Shown here: positions 9,135 to 16,683 of the stretch, in pieces
Layout of the letters: each line of letters begins with the position of its first letter
Position numbering within the stretch: position 1 is the first letter of the stretch
Source: Mycolicibacterium rhodesiae
Lineage (GTDB): Bacteria > Actinomycetota > Actinomycetes > Mycobacteriales > Mycobacteriaceae
Direction of reading: 5' to 3'
NCBI RefSeq assembly: GCF_002086695.1
Contig: NZ_MVIH01000002.1
Coordinates: 310,001 to 374,000, forward strand
DNA: 64,000 bases
Program-made: the position numbers and the translations under genes
The notes under the pieces: model-generated
What the model was told of the DNA's origin: nothing
The model's input: only the letters and a program-made list of their open reading frames with translations
Databases searched by the model: none

Positions 9135-10004
9135 CTACACCGTGAGGTTGAAGTTCGGGTTGGTGCCGTAGAGCGCCAACGAGGCAAGGAGAACCACGGT
9201 CGCGACGGCGACCAGCGAGGCGCGCATCGAGATGCCGACCGCCTCGCCGACGCCGACCGGACCGCCGCTGGCGTTGTAGCCGAAATAGCAGTGATTGATC
9301 ATCACGAAGACCGCGATGATGATGGCGACGACAAACGACCAGAACACGTCATCGGGCCGCAGGAATGTCCGGAAGTAGTGGTCGTAGGTGCCCGTCGACT
9401 GGCCGTAGAACACGGTCGTGGTGAGCTGCGCGGCCAGGAACGACAGCAGCAGCGCCATCGCGTACAGCGGAATGATCACGACCATGCCGGCCAGGATGCG
9501 GGTGGACACCAGGTAGCTGATGGACTTGATGCCCATCACCTCCAGGGCGTCGATCTCCTCGGCGATGCGCATGGCGCCGAGCTCGGCGGTGGCCCCGGCA
9601 CCGACGGTGGCGGCCAGTGCGTGCCCGGAAACCAGTGGTGCGACGACGCGCACGTTGACCAGCGCCGCGACGAATCCGGTGAACGCCTCGACACCGATGT
9701 TGCCCAGCGACGCATAGCCCTGGATCGCGATCAGCGAGCCGCCGGACAGGGTCACGAAACCGACGATCGCGATCGTGCCGCCGATGACGGCCATCGCGCC
9801 GGTGCCCATTCCGATCTCGGCGATCAGCCGCAGGGTGGCGCGGCGGTAGTAACGCAGAGCGTGCGGGATCTGGCCGACCGCCGTGACGGTGAACCAGGCC
9901 ACGTCACCAACCCGCTCGACGAATCGGCTCGGGGCCGACGCCCACTTTGTCGCGCTGGTGTACGCGCGGGGGTAGCGAGACCGAAGGACTGCCGCAGTAC
10001 TCAT
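9135..10004 (-). CDS. yrbE1B: Mce1 permease subunit YrbE1B (MlaE family)
   Basis: 289 residues from ATG 10004, one nt after the yrbE1A stop. MlaE/YrbE permease fold with about five to six membrane spans and the family signature GATAELGAMRIAEEIDALEVMG in the coupling helix that contacts the shared ATPase MceG (not encoded here). Together with YrbE1A it forms the inner-membrane channel to which Mce1A-F deliver lipid. The family is unambiguous, and the B assignment follows from gene order. Confidence 0.96.
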   Translation of the reverse strand: MSTAAVLRSRYPRAYTSATKWASAPSRFVERVGDVAWFTVTAVGQIPHALRYYRRATLRLIAEIGMGTGAMAVIGGTIAIVGFVTLSGGSLIAIQGYASLGNIGVEAFTGFVAALVNVRVVAPLVSGHALAATVGAGATAELGAMRIAEEIDALEVMGIKSISYLVSTRILAGMVVIIPLYAMALLLSFLAAQLTTTVFYGQSTGTYDHYFRTFLRPDDVFWSFVVAIIIAVFVMINHCYFGYNASGGPVGVGEAVGISMRASLVAVATVVLLASLALYGTNPNFNLTV

Positions 10005-10005
10005 T

Positions 10006-10806
10006 TCAGTGCCCCGTTCCGAACCGAACACCGATGGTGGTCAGGACGACGTTGACGGCGAACAAAGCGACCACGGACAGCACGAGCGTTTCGTTCACCG
10101 CGGTGCCGAGCCCCTTGGCACCGCCGGAGACGGTCAGGCCGCGGTAGCAGCCGACCAGGCCGGCGATGAGTCCGAAGGTGAGCGCCTTGACGATCGAGAT
10201 GATGACCTCCGGCAATCCGGTGATCAGGGTGAGCGTGGAGACATAGGCGCCGGCGGAGATGTTCTGCATATAGACGCCGAAGATGAAGCCGCCGACCAGG
10301 CCGACGGTGATGACCGCGCCGTTGAGGAGCACGGCGACGAACGTCGCGGCAACCACCCGGGGCAGCACGAGGCGGTGGATCGGGTCGATGCCGAGGACCT
10401 CGAGGGCGTCGATCTCTTCACGAATGGTGCGGGCACCGAGGTCGGCGCAGATGGCCGTCGACCCGGCGCCGGCGACGACCAGCACGGTCACGATCGGGCC
10501 GAGCTGGGTCACCGCGGCCAGTGCCGCACCGGCACCGGAAACATCGGCCGCACCGAACTCCACCAGCAGGATGTTGATCGTGAAGATGATGAGGATGGTG
10601 TTGGGGACCGCCACGGCGATGGTCGGCAGGAAGGTCACCCGGAACTGGAACCAGCCCTGAAGGATGAACTCGCGCCACTCGAAGGGCCACTTGGTGGTCG
10701 CCTTGGCGGTGAGCACGCACATGCGGAAGAAGCCGCCGATGGCGGTCAGCGCCGGACGGGCCTTGTCCTGGAGGTAGCCGCCGACGCCAGTGGTCGCGGC
10801 GGTCAC
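10006..10806 (-). CDS. yrbE1A: Mce1 permease subunit YrbE1A (MlaE family)
   Basis: 266 residues. The start is taken as GTG 10806 (MTAATTGVGGY), which aligns best with the M. tuberculosis N-terminus; GTG 10818 is an in-frame alternative. Multi-spanning MlaE-type permease with the signature GARTIREEIDALEVLGIDP, the EQ-loop-like segment that docks to the MceG ATPase. Partner of YrbE1B. A 230-nt gap separates it from fadD5 and holds a palindrome, so an internal promoter here is likely. Confidence 0.95.
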   Translation of the reverse strand: MTAATTGVGGYLQDKARPALTAIGGFFRMCVLTAKATTKWPFEWREFILQGWFQFRVTFLPTIAVAVPNTILIIFTINILLVEFGAADVSGAGAALAAVTQLGPIVTVLVVAGAGSTAICADLGARTIREEIDALEVLGIDPIHRLVLPRVVAATFVAVLLNGAVITVGLVGGFIFGVYMQNISAGAYVSTLTLITGLPEVIISIVKALTFGLIAGLVGCYRGLTVSGGAKGLGTAVNETLVLSVVALFAVNVVLTTIGVRFGTGH

Positions 10807-10909
10807 CGGTTCACCCACATGACGGGACCACGTCGGTCGTCGCGTGGCGGCAGTCCGACTGGCACGTACCCTCCTTGCCCCGACCCGCAGTGAGTGAGTG
10901 TCGTCTCCC

Positions 10910-10924
10910 TACTACTCAGTAGTA
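10910..10924. promoter_or_regulatory. Palindrome in the fadD5-yrbE1A gap; probable regulator site
   Basis: TACTACTCAGTAGTA is a perfect 7+1+7 dyad, about 105 nt upstream of yrbE1A, inside the otherwise gene-free stretch 10807-11036. In M. tuberculosis the equivalent gap has been reported to carry an internal promoter of the mce1 operon. The palindrome is of TetR-operator type, but which protein binds it is not visible. Nothing else was recognised in the gap. Confidence 0.5.
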
Positions 10925-11036
10925 AGGCGGACCACAGGAATGTACCCGATGCCTGACGGGCCGTGCACCGCATCTGCACTATTGACCCTCCATCCCCACT
11001 ACTCGATTTTTGTCGCATCCGTAATGCGTTGTTCCG

Positions 11037-12662
11037 CTAGCTGGGATCCGGTGCATCCGAACCGGTTTCATCACTCGCATCCGCCGAGGAGCTGCCGCTG
11101 AACCGAATTCGCAGTTCGGTCTTGAGCACCTTGCCCGCAGGGTTGCGGGGCAACGCGTCGACGATCTCAAGTCCCTTGGGGTGTTTGTACCGTGCCAGAC
11201 GTTCGGTCAGAAATTCGTCAAGTTCTTCCAGCCGCAGCGCGGCGGCATTGATCGCGGCGACCGCCACCGGCACCTCACCCCATTTCGGGTGCGCACGACC
11301 GATGACCGCCACCTCGACGATCGCCGGGTGGGCGGCCAGCACGTTCTCGACCTCGGCGCAGTAGATGTTCTCGCCGCCGGAGATGATCATGTCCTTCTTG
11401 CGGTCGACCACCCAGATGTAGCCGTCGGCATCCGCGCGGACCAGGTCACCGGAATGGAACCAGCCTCCCGCGAACGCCTCTGCGGTGGCCTGCGGGTTGT
11501 TCCAGTAGCCGGCCATCAGAGTTGGTGCCCGATAGACGATTTCGCCGACCTCTCCCACCGGGACGTCGTTCATGTCTTCGTCGACGATGCGCGCGGCCAC
11601 GGTCGGGATCACCTTGCCCACCGAACCGCGCTTACGGATCGCGTCGTCGCCGAGGAGCATGCACGTCACCGGAGACATCTCGGTCTGGCCGAACGCGGCG
11701 AGGATCTTGCTGTCCGGGAACGTCTCCGACATCTCGCGCAGCAGTGTGTCCGAGGCGGGGGCCGCACCCCAGGACAGCGTCCGCAACCGGATGTCGCGCG
11801 GCTTGGCCTTCTGCGCCGCGCAGACCGCCTGCCATTGGGCGGGCACCAGGAAGATACCGGTGACCCGCTCGGCCTCGAGCACGTCGAGCAGTTGGCCCGG
11901 GTCGAATCCGCCCAGCGGGTGGATGACCGTCGGCGTACCGAGCATCAGGCCGCCGAGGGTGTTGCCGATGCCGGCGATGTGGAACAGCGGAACTCCGATG
12001 AACCCGACGTCATTGTTGATGTCGGGGCCGGTGGTGTACATCCCGGTCATCGCCTGACCGGCGAGGTTGGTGTGGGTCAGCACCGCGCCCTTGGGCCGGC
12101 CGGTGGTGCCCGAGGTGTACATGATCAGGGCCGGGCTGTCGTTGGGGATGTCCACCGGCTGGTGCTGCTCACCCTCTTCGACGATCAGGTCCTCGTAACC
12201 GAGCGCACCGTCCTCGGTCGCGCCGCCGGCGACGATCACGGCGGACAGCCCGGGCGCGAGGTCGCGTACGGCCTTGGCGACGTCGGCGAGCACCGATTCG
12301 GTGACCACCACGGCCGCGTCGCAGTCCTGGACCAGGAACGCCAGCTCCGGCGGGGTGAGCCGGAAGTTGACCGGAACCGCGATCGCTCCGAGCTGGTTGG
12401 CGGCCAGGGTTGCCTCGACGAACTCCGGGCGGTTGAGCATCAGGATCATCACCCGGTCGCCGAAGCCGACCCCGCGGCGGCTCAACGCGTCGGCGAGCCT
12501 GGTGACCCGGTGATCGAATTCGGCCCAGGTCGTTGTGCGGCCCATGAAGCGCAATGCGGTGGCGTCGGGCTGCATCAGAGCATGACGCGCCAGCTGGTTG
12601 GTCCAGTTCTGCCGGCGCGCCAGATACGGCTGCTCGGTCGTCGTGGTCAGCTGGCTGGTCAC
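11037..12662 (-). CDS. fadD5: Long-chain fatty-acid-CoA ligase FadD5
   Basis: 541 residues from GTG 12662; TTG 12683 is a possible upstream start. Acyl-adenylate-forming enzyme that activates fatty acids to acyl-CoA via acyl-AMP. The AMP-binding P-loop YTSGTTGRPKGA, the A5-like AFGQTEMSPV, GWFHSGDLV and the C-terminal lysine motif PRNPAGKVLKTELR are all present. It is the first gene of the mce1 operon, where it is thought to activate lipids imported or recycled by Mce1. Near-identity of many blocks to M. tuberculosis Rv0166 is recognised from memory. Divergent from mce1R. Confidence 0.94.
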   Translation of the reverse strand: MTSQLTTTTEQPYLARRQNWTNQLARHALMQPDATALRFMGRTTTWAEFDHRVTRLADALSRRGVGFGDRVMILMLNRPEFVEATLAANQLGAIAVPVNFRLTPPELAFLVQDCDAAVVVTESVLADVAKAVRDLAPGLSAVIVAGGATEDGALGYEDLIVEEGEQHQPVDIPNDSPALIMYTSGTTGRPKGAVLTHTNLAGQAMTGMYTTGPDINNDVGFIGVPLFHIAGIGNTLGGLMLGTPTVIHPLGGFDPGQLLDVLEAERVTGIFLVPAQWQAVCAAQKAKPRDIRLRTLSWGAAPASDTLLREMSETFPDSKILAAFGQTEMSPVTCMLLGDDAIRKRGSVGKVIPTVAARIVDEDMNDVPVGEVGEIVYRAPTLMAGYWNNPQATAEAFAGGWFHSGDLVRADADGYIWVVDRKKDMIISGGENIYCAEVENVLAAHPAIVEVAVIGRAHPKWGEVPVAVAAINAAALRLEELDEFLTERLARYKHPKGLEIVDALPRNPAGKVLKTELRIRFSGSSSADASDETGSDAPDPS

Positions 12663-12759
12663 TGGTCTTCGTTGCCCTCTCAACAGTTCCGAATGGCGAC
12701 AGTTCCTATGTCGTAAAGGATGCGTGAACCCGGTGGCTGGAGAACGCAGGAATCGTTAT

Positions 12760-12771
12760 ATTTGATCAAAT
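12760..12771. promoter_or_regulatory. Palindrome between fadD5 and mce1R
   Basis: ATTTGATCAAAT is a perfect 12-bp palindrome in the only AT-rich patch of the 170-bp divergent region. On the minus strand it overlaps a TATAAC-like -10 region facing fadD5. Mce1R is the obvious candidate ligand because mce1R autoregulates and represses mce1 in M. tuberculosis, but the match to a known Mce1R site was not checked. Confidence 0.45.
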
Positions 12772-12832
12772 CTGTTGTTGCTTGGGTCACACTATTGCTT
12801 GGCCGTTCGCCACACAAGTCCCCGGAGGTCAC

Positions 12833-13525
12833 GTGAACGCACCGGCTTCCACACGGGTCGGCAACCGCCGGGGAAGCCGTCGATCCCAACTGTCCGACGA
12901 GGTCGCCGCGCACCTTCGCGAAGCGATCATGACCGGTGTCCTGCGGCCCGGGACGTTCATCCGGCTCGACGAGACGGCGGCCCGGCTCGAGGTCAGCATC
13001 ACCCCGGTGCGGGAGGCACTGCTGACGCTGCGCGGTGAGGGCATGGTCGCCCTCGAACCCCGGCGCGGCTACGTGGTGCAGCCGCTGAGCCGCCAAGACA
13101 TCGCCGACATCTACTGGCTACAGGCCACCATCGCCAAGGAACTGGTGAGCAGTGCGGCCGACCGGCTGACCGACGAGCAGATCGACGAACTCGAACGCGC
13201 GAACGAGGCGTTGGAGGCAGCGGTCGCCGGGGGCGATCCGGCAATCGTGGGCGCTGCCGAGTTCGCCTTCCACCGGCTGCTCAACCGCGGGGCGGGCCGG
13301 ATCAAACTGGCCTGGTTCCTACTCCATGCCGCGCGGTACATGCCGCCACAGATCTATGTCACCGATCCGTCCTGGGGTGCGGCCGCGGTGGACACCCATC
13401 GCCGGCTGATCGAGGCGCTGCGCCGGCGCGACAAGGCCACCCTCGCGGAGTTGTCCGCCGCGGAGTTCAACGACGGCGTGCACCGGCTGCTGGAACAGCT
13501 CGAACGCAACGGGATGTGGCGCTAG
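12833..13525 (+). CDS. mce1R: GntR/FadR-family regulator Mce1R
   Basis: 230 residues. GTG 12833 is chosen because CGGAGGTC sits 5 nt upstream; the 17 extra codons of the longer ORF lack a ribosome site. An N-terminal winged helix (about 20-85; ETAARLEVSITPVREALLTLRGEGMV) is followed by an FCD ligand domain (about 95-220). Divergent from fadD5, as Rv0165c is from Rv0166, which identifies it as Mce1R, the fatty-acid-responsive repressor of the mce1 operon. The ligand is not known from sequence. Confidence 0.92.
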   Translation: MNAPASTRVGNRRGSRRSQLSDEVAAHLREAIMTGVLRPGTFIRLDETAARLEVSITPVREALLTLRGEGMVALEPRRGYVVQPLSRQDIADIYWLQATIAKELVSSAADRLTDEQIDELERANEALEAAVAGGDPAIVGAAEFAFHRLLNRGAGRIKLAWFLLHAARYMPPQIYVTDPSWGAAAVDTHRRLIEALRRRDKATLAELSAAEFNDGVHRLLEQLERNGMWR

Positions 13526-13561
13526 CCGGTCGGCGCGGCCCTCCCTGCTGCCGCATTCACT

Positions 13562-13623
13562 CGCGAGCAGACACAAAATCGCACGATTTGCCCCGGATCG
13601 ATGCGAGTTTCTGTCTGCTCGCG
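13562..13623. repeat. REP-like palindromic element, copy 1
   Basis: Left arm CGCGAGCAGACACAAA (13562-13577) and right arm TTTCTGTCTGCTCGCG (13608-13623) pair at 15 of 16 positions around a 30-nt centre. It lies between the convergent ends of mce1R and the Rv0164-like gene. A second copy with the same arm sequence is at 53764-53821, also between convergent genes. A role as bidirectional terminator or mobile palindrome is inferred. Confidence 0.8.
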
Positions 13624-13650
13624 GCGGCTCCGACCTGCGCGGCGAGCTGG

Positions 13651-14094
13651 CTACGAGCTCGCGGACAGCTGCTCGGCGCGGCTCTTGAGGTTGTCGGCCA
13701 GGTGGTCGAGCACGTCGTTGGTCAGTTTCTTCACCATGACGGCAGGCACTGGCAGGGACACCTCGACCTCGAGGTCTACGGTCAGCAGGCTCGAGGGCCC
13801 CATCGCGACCACCGAGAACAGCTGATCCTGTTTGGTGAACACCTGGCCCTGCTGCAGCACGGTCTGGATCTGACCCTCGCCGGGGTAGTAGACCGCCTGG
13901 ATGAAGGTGCCCGACTGGCCCTGGATCTCCATGTCGAGCCGCAGCTGGCTGGGCCGGCCGTCGTCATAACGGGCCAAGACGTAGACGGCCTTGGCCTCGG
14001 GGTTCCATTCCGGATAGGTCTCGAAGTCGGCGACTATCCGAAGGATCGTGTCGGCATCGGCGTTGACTTCAACGGTCTTGCTGACGAGCGGCAT
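13651..14094 (-). CDS. SRPBCC-fold protein (Rv0164/TB18.5-like)
   Basis: 147 residues. Polyketide-cyclase/START-like SRPBCC fold: begins MPLVSKTVEVNADADTILRIVADFETYPEWNP, with alternating strands and a long C-terminal helix (LTNDVLDHLADNLKSRAEQL). Such proteins bind hydrophobic ligands in a central cavity. The homologue next to mce1R in M. tuberculosis is Rv0164 (TB18.5), of unknown ligand. It follows the TetR gene on the same strand after 18 nt, so the two are probably cotranscribed. Confidence 0.85.
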   Translation of the reverse strand: MPLVSKTVEVNADADTILRIVADFETYPEWNPEAKAVYVLARYDDGRPSQLRLDMEIQGQSGTFIQAVYYPGEGQIQTVLQQGQVFTKQDQLFSVVAMGPSSLLTVDLEVEVSLPVPAVMVKKLTNDVLDHLADNLKSRAEQLSASS

Positions 14095-14112
14095 CGGCCG
14101 ATCATATCGGCC

Positions 14113-14772
14113 TCAGGCGGGCGCCTTCTTGGCCGCGCCCGCCACGTCGGGCACACCCAGCGGGGATTCCACCCGCACCGTCTCGTCCCGAATCAGGCCG
14201 CGCAGCAACGCGGTACTGAACTCGGCGGCGATCTCCTTGGCGGTGCGCCGGCCGTCCGGCCGCAGCCACCGGTAGGCGCCCAGCGTCATGCCGATGTAGC
14301 CGAGGGCCACCACGTGCGTATCGCACTCGAAGAACTCGCCGCTGGCGATCCCGCGGTCGATCAGACCGTGCACGTGCTCGTAGACCTGGGTTTCCTTCTC
14401 CCGGACCTCGGCGACCTGCTCCTCGGTGAACCACTCGGTGATGTAGGGCGCCTCCTGGAAGTACACCGCCGCACCCTCGGGGTTCTCGGCGATGTTCGTC
14501 AGCAGGCGCACGGTGTATTGGTAGAGCGCTTCGCGGGCGGTCCAGGACGGATCGTCGTGGACGGCTTCCAGGGTGTTCTCGGCGGCGCGGCGGTAGATGT
14601 CGAACAGGATCAGCGACTTGCTCGCGTAATAGTGGTAGACCGTTGCCTTGTTCAGGCCGACGACATCGGCGACGTCATCCATCCTGGTTCCGTGATAGCC
14701 GCGCGCGGCGAAGAGCTTGGTGGCGACGGCCAGCAGTTCTTCGCGCCGGGTCATCCCGTTCTCGGATGCCAT
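14113..14772 (-). CDS. TetR-family regulator (Rv0158-like)
   Basis: 219 residues. An N-terminal TetR helix-turn-helix (about 10-58; DDVADVVGLNKATVYHYYASKSLILFD) precedes a helical ligand domain with the conserved block ITEWFTEEQVAEVREKE. The sequence closely resembles M. tuberculosis Rv0158 as recalled. Probably transcribed from the divergent region facing the 36-residue ORF and the LtrA gene, where a dyad (14844-14862) could be its operator. Effector unknown. Confidence 0.9.
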   Translation of the reverse strand: MASENGMTRREELLAVATKLFAARGYHGTRMDDVADVVGLNKATVYHYYASKSLILFDIYRRAAENTLEAVHDDPSWTAREALYQYTVRLLTNIAENPEGAAVYFQEAPYITEWFTEEQVAEVREKETQVYEHVHGLIDRGIASGEFFECDTHVVALGYIGMTLGAYRWLRPDGRRTAKEIAAEFSTALLRGLIRDETVRVESPLGVPDVAGAAKKAPA

Positions 14773-14843
14773 GATGTCCTCGCTTGTCCTGTGCCGGCGC
14801 CGGCCGGCACGGCGTCATGTTGTTCGCCGACGACGCCGGCTCT

Positions 14844-14862
14844 CTATCAACTGGTTGGATAG
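14844..14862. promoter_or_regulatory. Imperfect dyad upstream of TetR gene
   Basis: CTATCAACTGGTTGGATAG has 5-bp perfect outer arms (CTATC/GATAG) and partly matching inner bases. It lies about 72 nt upstream of the TetR start, in the divergent region shared with the 36-residue ORF. Candidate autoregulatory operator, from position and symmetry only. Confidence 0.35.
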
Positions 14863-14940
14863 TTTAATGACCGGTGTCGCGGTTGGGGCCCGCGGACTAG
14901 ACTCCGGTTTATTGCGGTGACGCTCAGGGAGGTGCGAGGG

Positions 14941-15051
14941 ATGGATCCGAACCCGGACTATGACGCCAGCGACGAGGTCGAGTACTTCTTCAGCTGGCTG
15001 CCCTGGGCGCTGCGCGGTGTCTATCCGCCGCCCGCCTATCCGCCGGTTTAA
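14941..15051 (+). CDS. Small conserved-looking protein, 36 residues
   Basis: ATG 14941 to TAA 15051 encodes an acidic N-terminus (MDPNPDYDASDEVEYFF), an aromatic centre (SWLPWALRG) and a Tyr/Pro-rich end (VYPPPAYPPV). AGGGAGG (14926-14932) sits 8 nt before the ATG, one of the best ribosome-binding sites in the window, arguing that it is translated. It lies 20 nt upstream of the LtrA-like gene. M. tuberculosis annotates a similarly small gene (Rv0157A) next to Rv0158, and this may be its counterpart, from memory. Function unknown; no signal peptide. Confidence 0.7.
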   Translation: MDPNPDYDASDEVEYFFSWLPWALRGVYPPPAYPPV

Positions 15052-15070
15052 TCACCGCTGAACCGCACCT

Positions 15071-16219
15071 TTGCCGGCCGGCCTGCGGGCGATGCTCGCC
15101 CGCGACCCCGATGAACCGCACCGCGCGGCGAGCTCGCTCGAGCTGCTTTTCGACCTCGTTTTCGTGGTCGCCGTATCCCAGTCTTCCGGTGCGTTGCACC
15201 ATCTTTGGGAGGAACAGCACTTCGTCTCAGGCATAGCGGCCTATGCGATGGTGTTTTTCGCGATCTTCAACGCCTGGATGAACTTCACCTGGTTCGCCAG
15301 TGCCTACGACACCGACGACTGGCTCTACCGGCTGACCGTCTTCGTTCAGATGGCCGGCGCCCTGGTGATCGCCGCGGGCGCGCAGAGCGCGATGCTGTCC
15401 AACGATTTCGGGGCGATCGTCGCCGGGTACGTGATCATGCGGGTGGCCACCGCGGCGCAGTGGATCCGGGCGGCGGTCAGCGATCCGCAGTACCGCGGTA
15501 CCTGCGTGCGGTACGCGGTCGGCATCGTCGTCGTGCAGGTGCTGTGGGTGTCCTGGTGGTTCCTCGACGGCCCGGTCTGGTTGTTCCCGCTCCTGGCGCT
15601 GGCCGACCTGTCGGTGGCGCTGATCGCCGAGCGGTACCGCGCGACGGCCTACCACCACCATCACATCGCCGAGCGGTACGGGCTGTTCACCCTGATCGTT
15701 CTCGGCGAATCGATTCTGGCGGCGGCCAATTCGATCATCGGCGGGCTGTCGAACGACGACGCCCGCATCGGACTGATCGGAGTTGCCGTCTGCTCACTGG
15801 CGATCGTGGCCTCGATGTGGTGGATCTATTTCGACCGTCCGCAGCACCACCAGACCGCAACCAGGCGCCGCTCGTTCTACTGGGGTTACCTGCACTACTT
15901 CATTTTCGCCTCAGCCGCGGCGTTCTCGGCCGGGGTGGAGGTCATCGTCGCCGAGCATCTCGGCGAGGGCCACTTGCCCCACACGGTCGCCGGGCTCACG
16001 TTGACCGTCCCGCTGGCGGTGTTCCTCCTGACGACGTGGCTGGTCCTCGACGCGGGACGCCGCGATGCGATCCAGTCCGTCGGCGTGGTGCTGCTGACTG
16101 TCGCGATGGTGGCTTCGGCGCTGCTGCCCGCGCCGGCGGTCGCGGCGGCGCTGATCATGGTCGCGGCGGCGGCGCTGGTCAGTTGGCGGCACGCGGCCGA
16201 TAAGCTTGCGCACTTGTGA
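15071..16219 (+). CDS. LtrA-family (low temperature requirement protein A) membrane protein
   Basis: 382 residues with about ten membrane spans. The family's hallmark region is at the N-terminus: a polar stretch (DPDEPHRAASSLELLFDLVFVVAVSQ), then HHLWEE, and the second signature ERYGLFTLIVLGESILA near the middle. LtrA proteins were named from a Listeria cold-growth mutant; their transport or enzymatic activity is not established. TTG 15071 and ATG 15092 are both possible starts and no strong ribosome site decides. The 3' end overlaps the thioesterase start by 4 nt, suggesting coupling. Confidence 0.88.
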   Translation: MPAGLRAMLARDPDEPHRAASSLELLFDLVFVVAVSQSSGALHHLWEEQHFVSGIAAYAMVFFAIFNAWMNFTWFASAYDTDDWLYRLTVFVQMAGALVIAAGAQSAMLSNDFGAIVAGYVIMRVATAAQWIRAAVSDPQYRGTCVRYAVGIVVVQVLWVSWWFLDGPVWLFPLLALADLSVALIAERYRATAYHHHHIAERYGLFTLIVLGESILAAANSIIGGLSNDDARIGLIGVAVCSLAIVASMWWIYFDRPQHHQTATRRRSFYWGYLHYFIFASAAAFSAGVEVIVAEHLGEGHLPHTVAGLTLTVPLAVFLLTTWLVLDAGRRDAIQSVGVVLLTVAMVASALLPAPAVAAALIMVAAAALVSWRHAADKLAHL

Positions 16220-16683
16220 GCGACTGGACAACAACCGCGGCCCGTCCGCACGAGATGCGGCTGCGGCTGGACTCCTACCCCGTCATCGGCGCCGTCGAGG
16301 CGCGCTACGGCGACATGGATTCCAACGCCCACCTGAACAACCTGGCGCTGGAAGCGATGCACGAGAATGCCCGGGCGACCATGAACCGCAGCCTATTTCC
16401 CGATATCTACGACGTGACCACCAGGCGGCTGCGCCTGGTCACTTCACAGAACGCCGTGCACTTCCTCGCCGAGGCGCACTGGCCGGGGACCATCGAGACC
16501 GGCGCCGGCGTCGGACGGATCGGGCGCACCTCGTTCGTCGCGTCGACCGGATTGTTCGTCGACGGTCGTTGCGTCGGGGTGTGTGACACCGTGCTGGTGC
16601 TGCTCGGCGACGACGGTCCGGTACCGATCCCCGACGACGCGCTGGCCGCGCTGGAGACCGTCCGGCTGAAGTCGCCGAATTAG
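16216..16683 (+). CDS. Hotdog-fold acyl-CoA thioesterase-like protein
   Basis: 155 residues. Contains the 4HBT signature ARYGDMDSNAHLNNLALEAMHENAR, in which the Asp and the HLNN block correspond to catalytic and helix residues of hotdog thioesterases, plus the central beta strands. Likely hydrolyses an acyl-CoA; substrate not predictable. GTG start overlaps the LtrA stop (GTGA), and the stop overlaps the convergent histidine kinase by 4 nt. Confidence 0.85.
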   Translation: MSDWTTTAARPHEMRLRLDSYPVIGAVEARYGDMDSNAHLNNLALEAMHENARATMNRSLFPDIYDVTTRRLRLVTSQNAVHFLAEAHWPGTIETGAGVGRIGRTSFVASTGLFVDGRCVGVCDTVLVLLGDDGPVPIPDDALAALETVRLKSPN

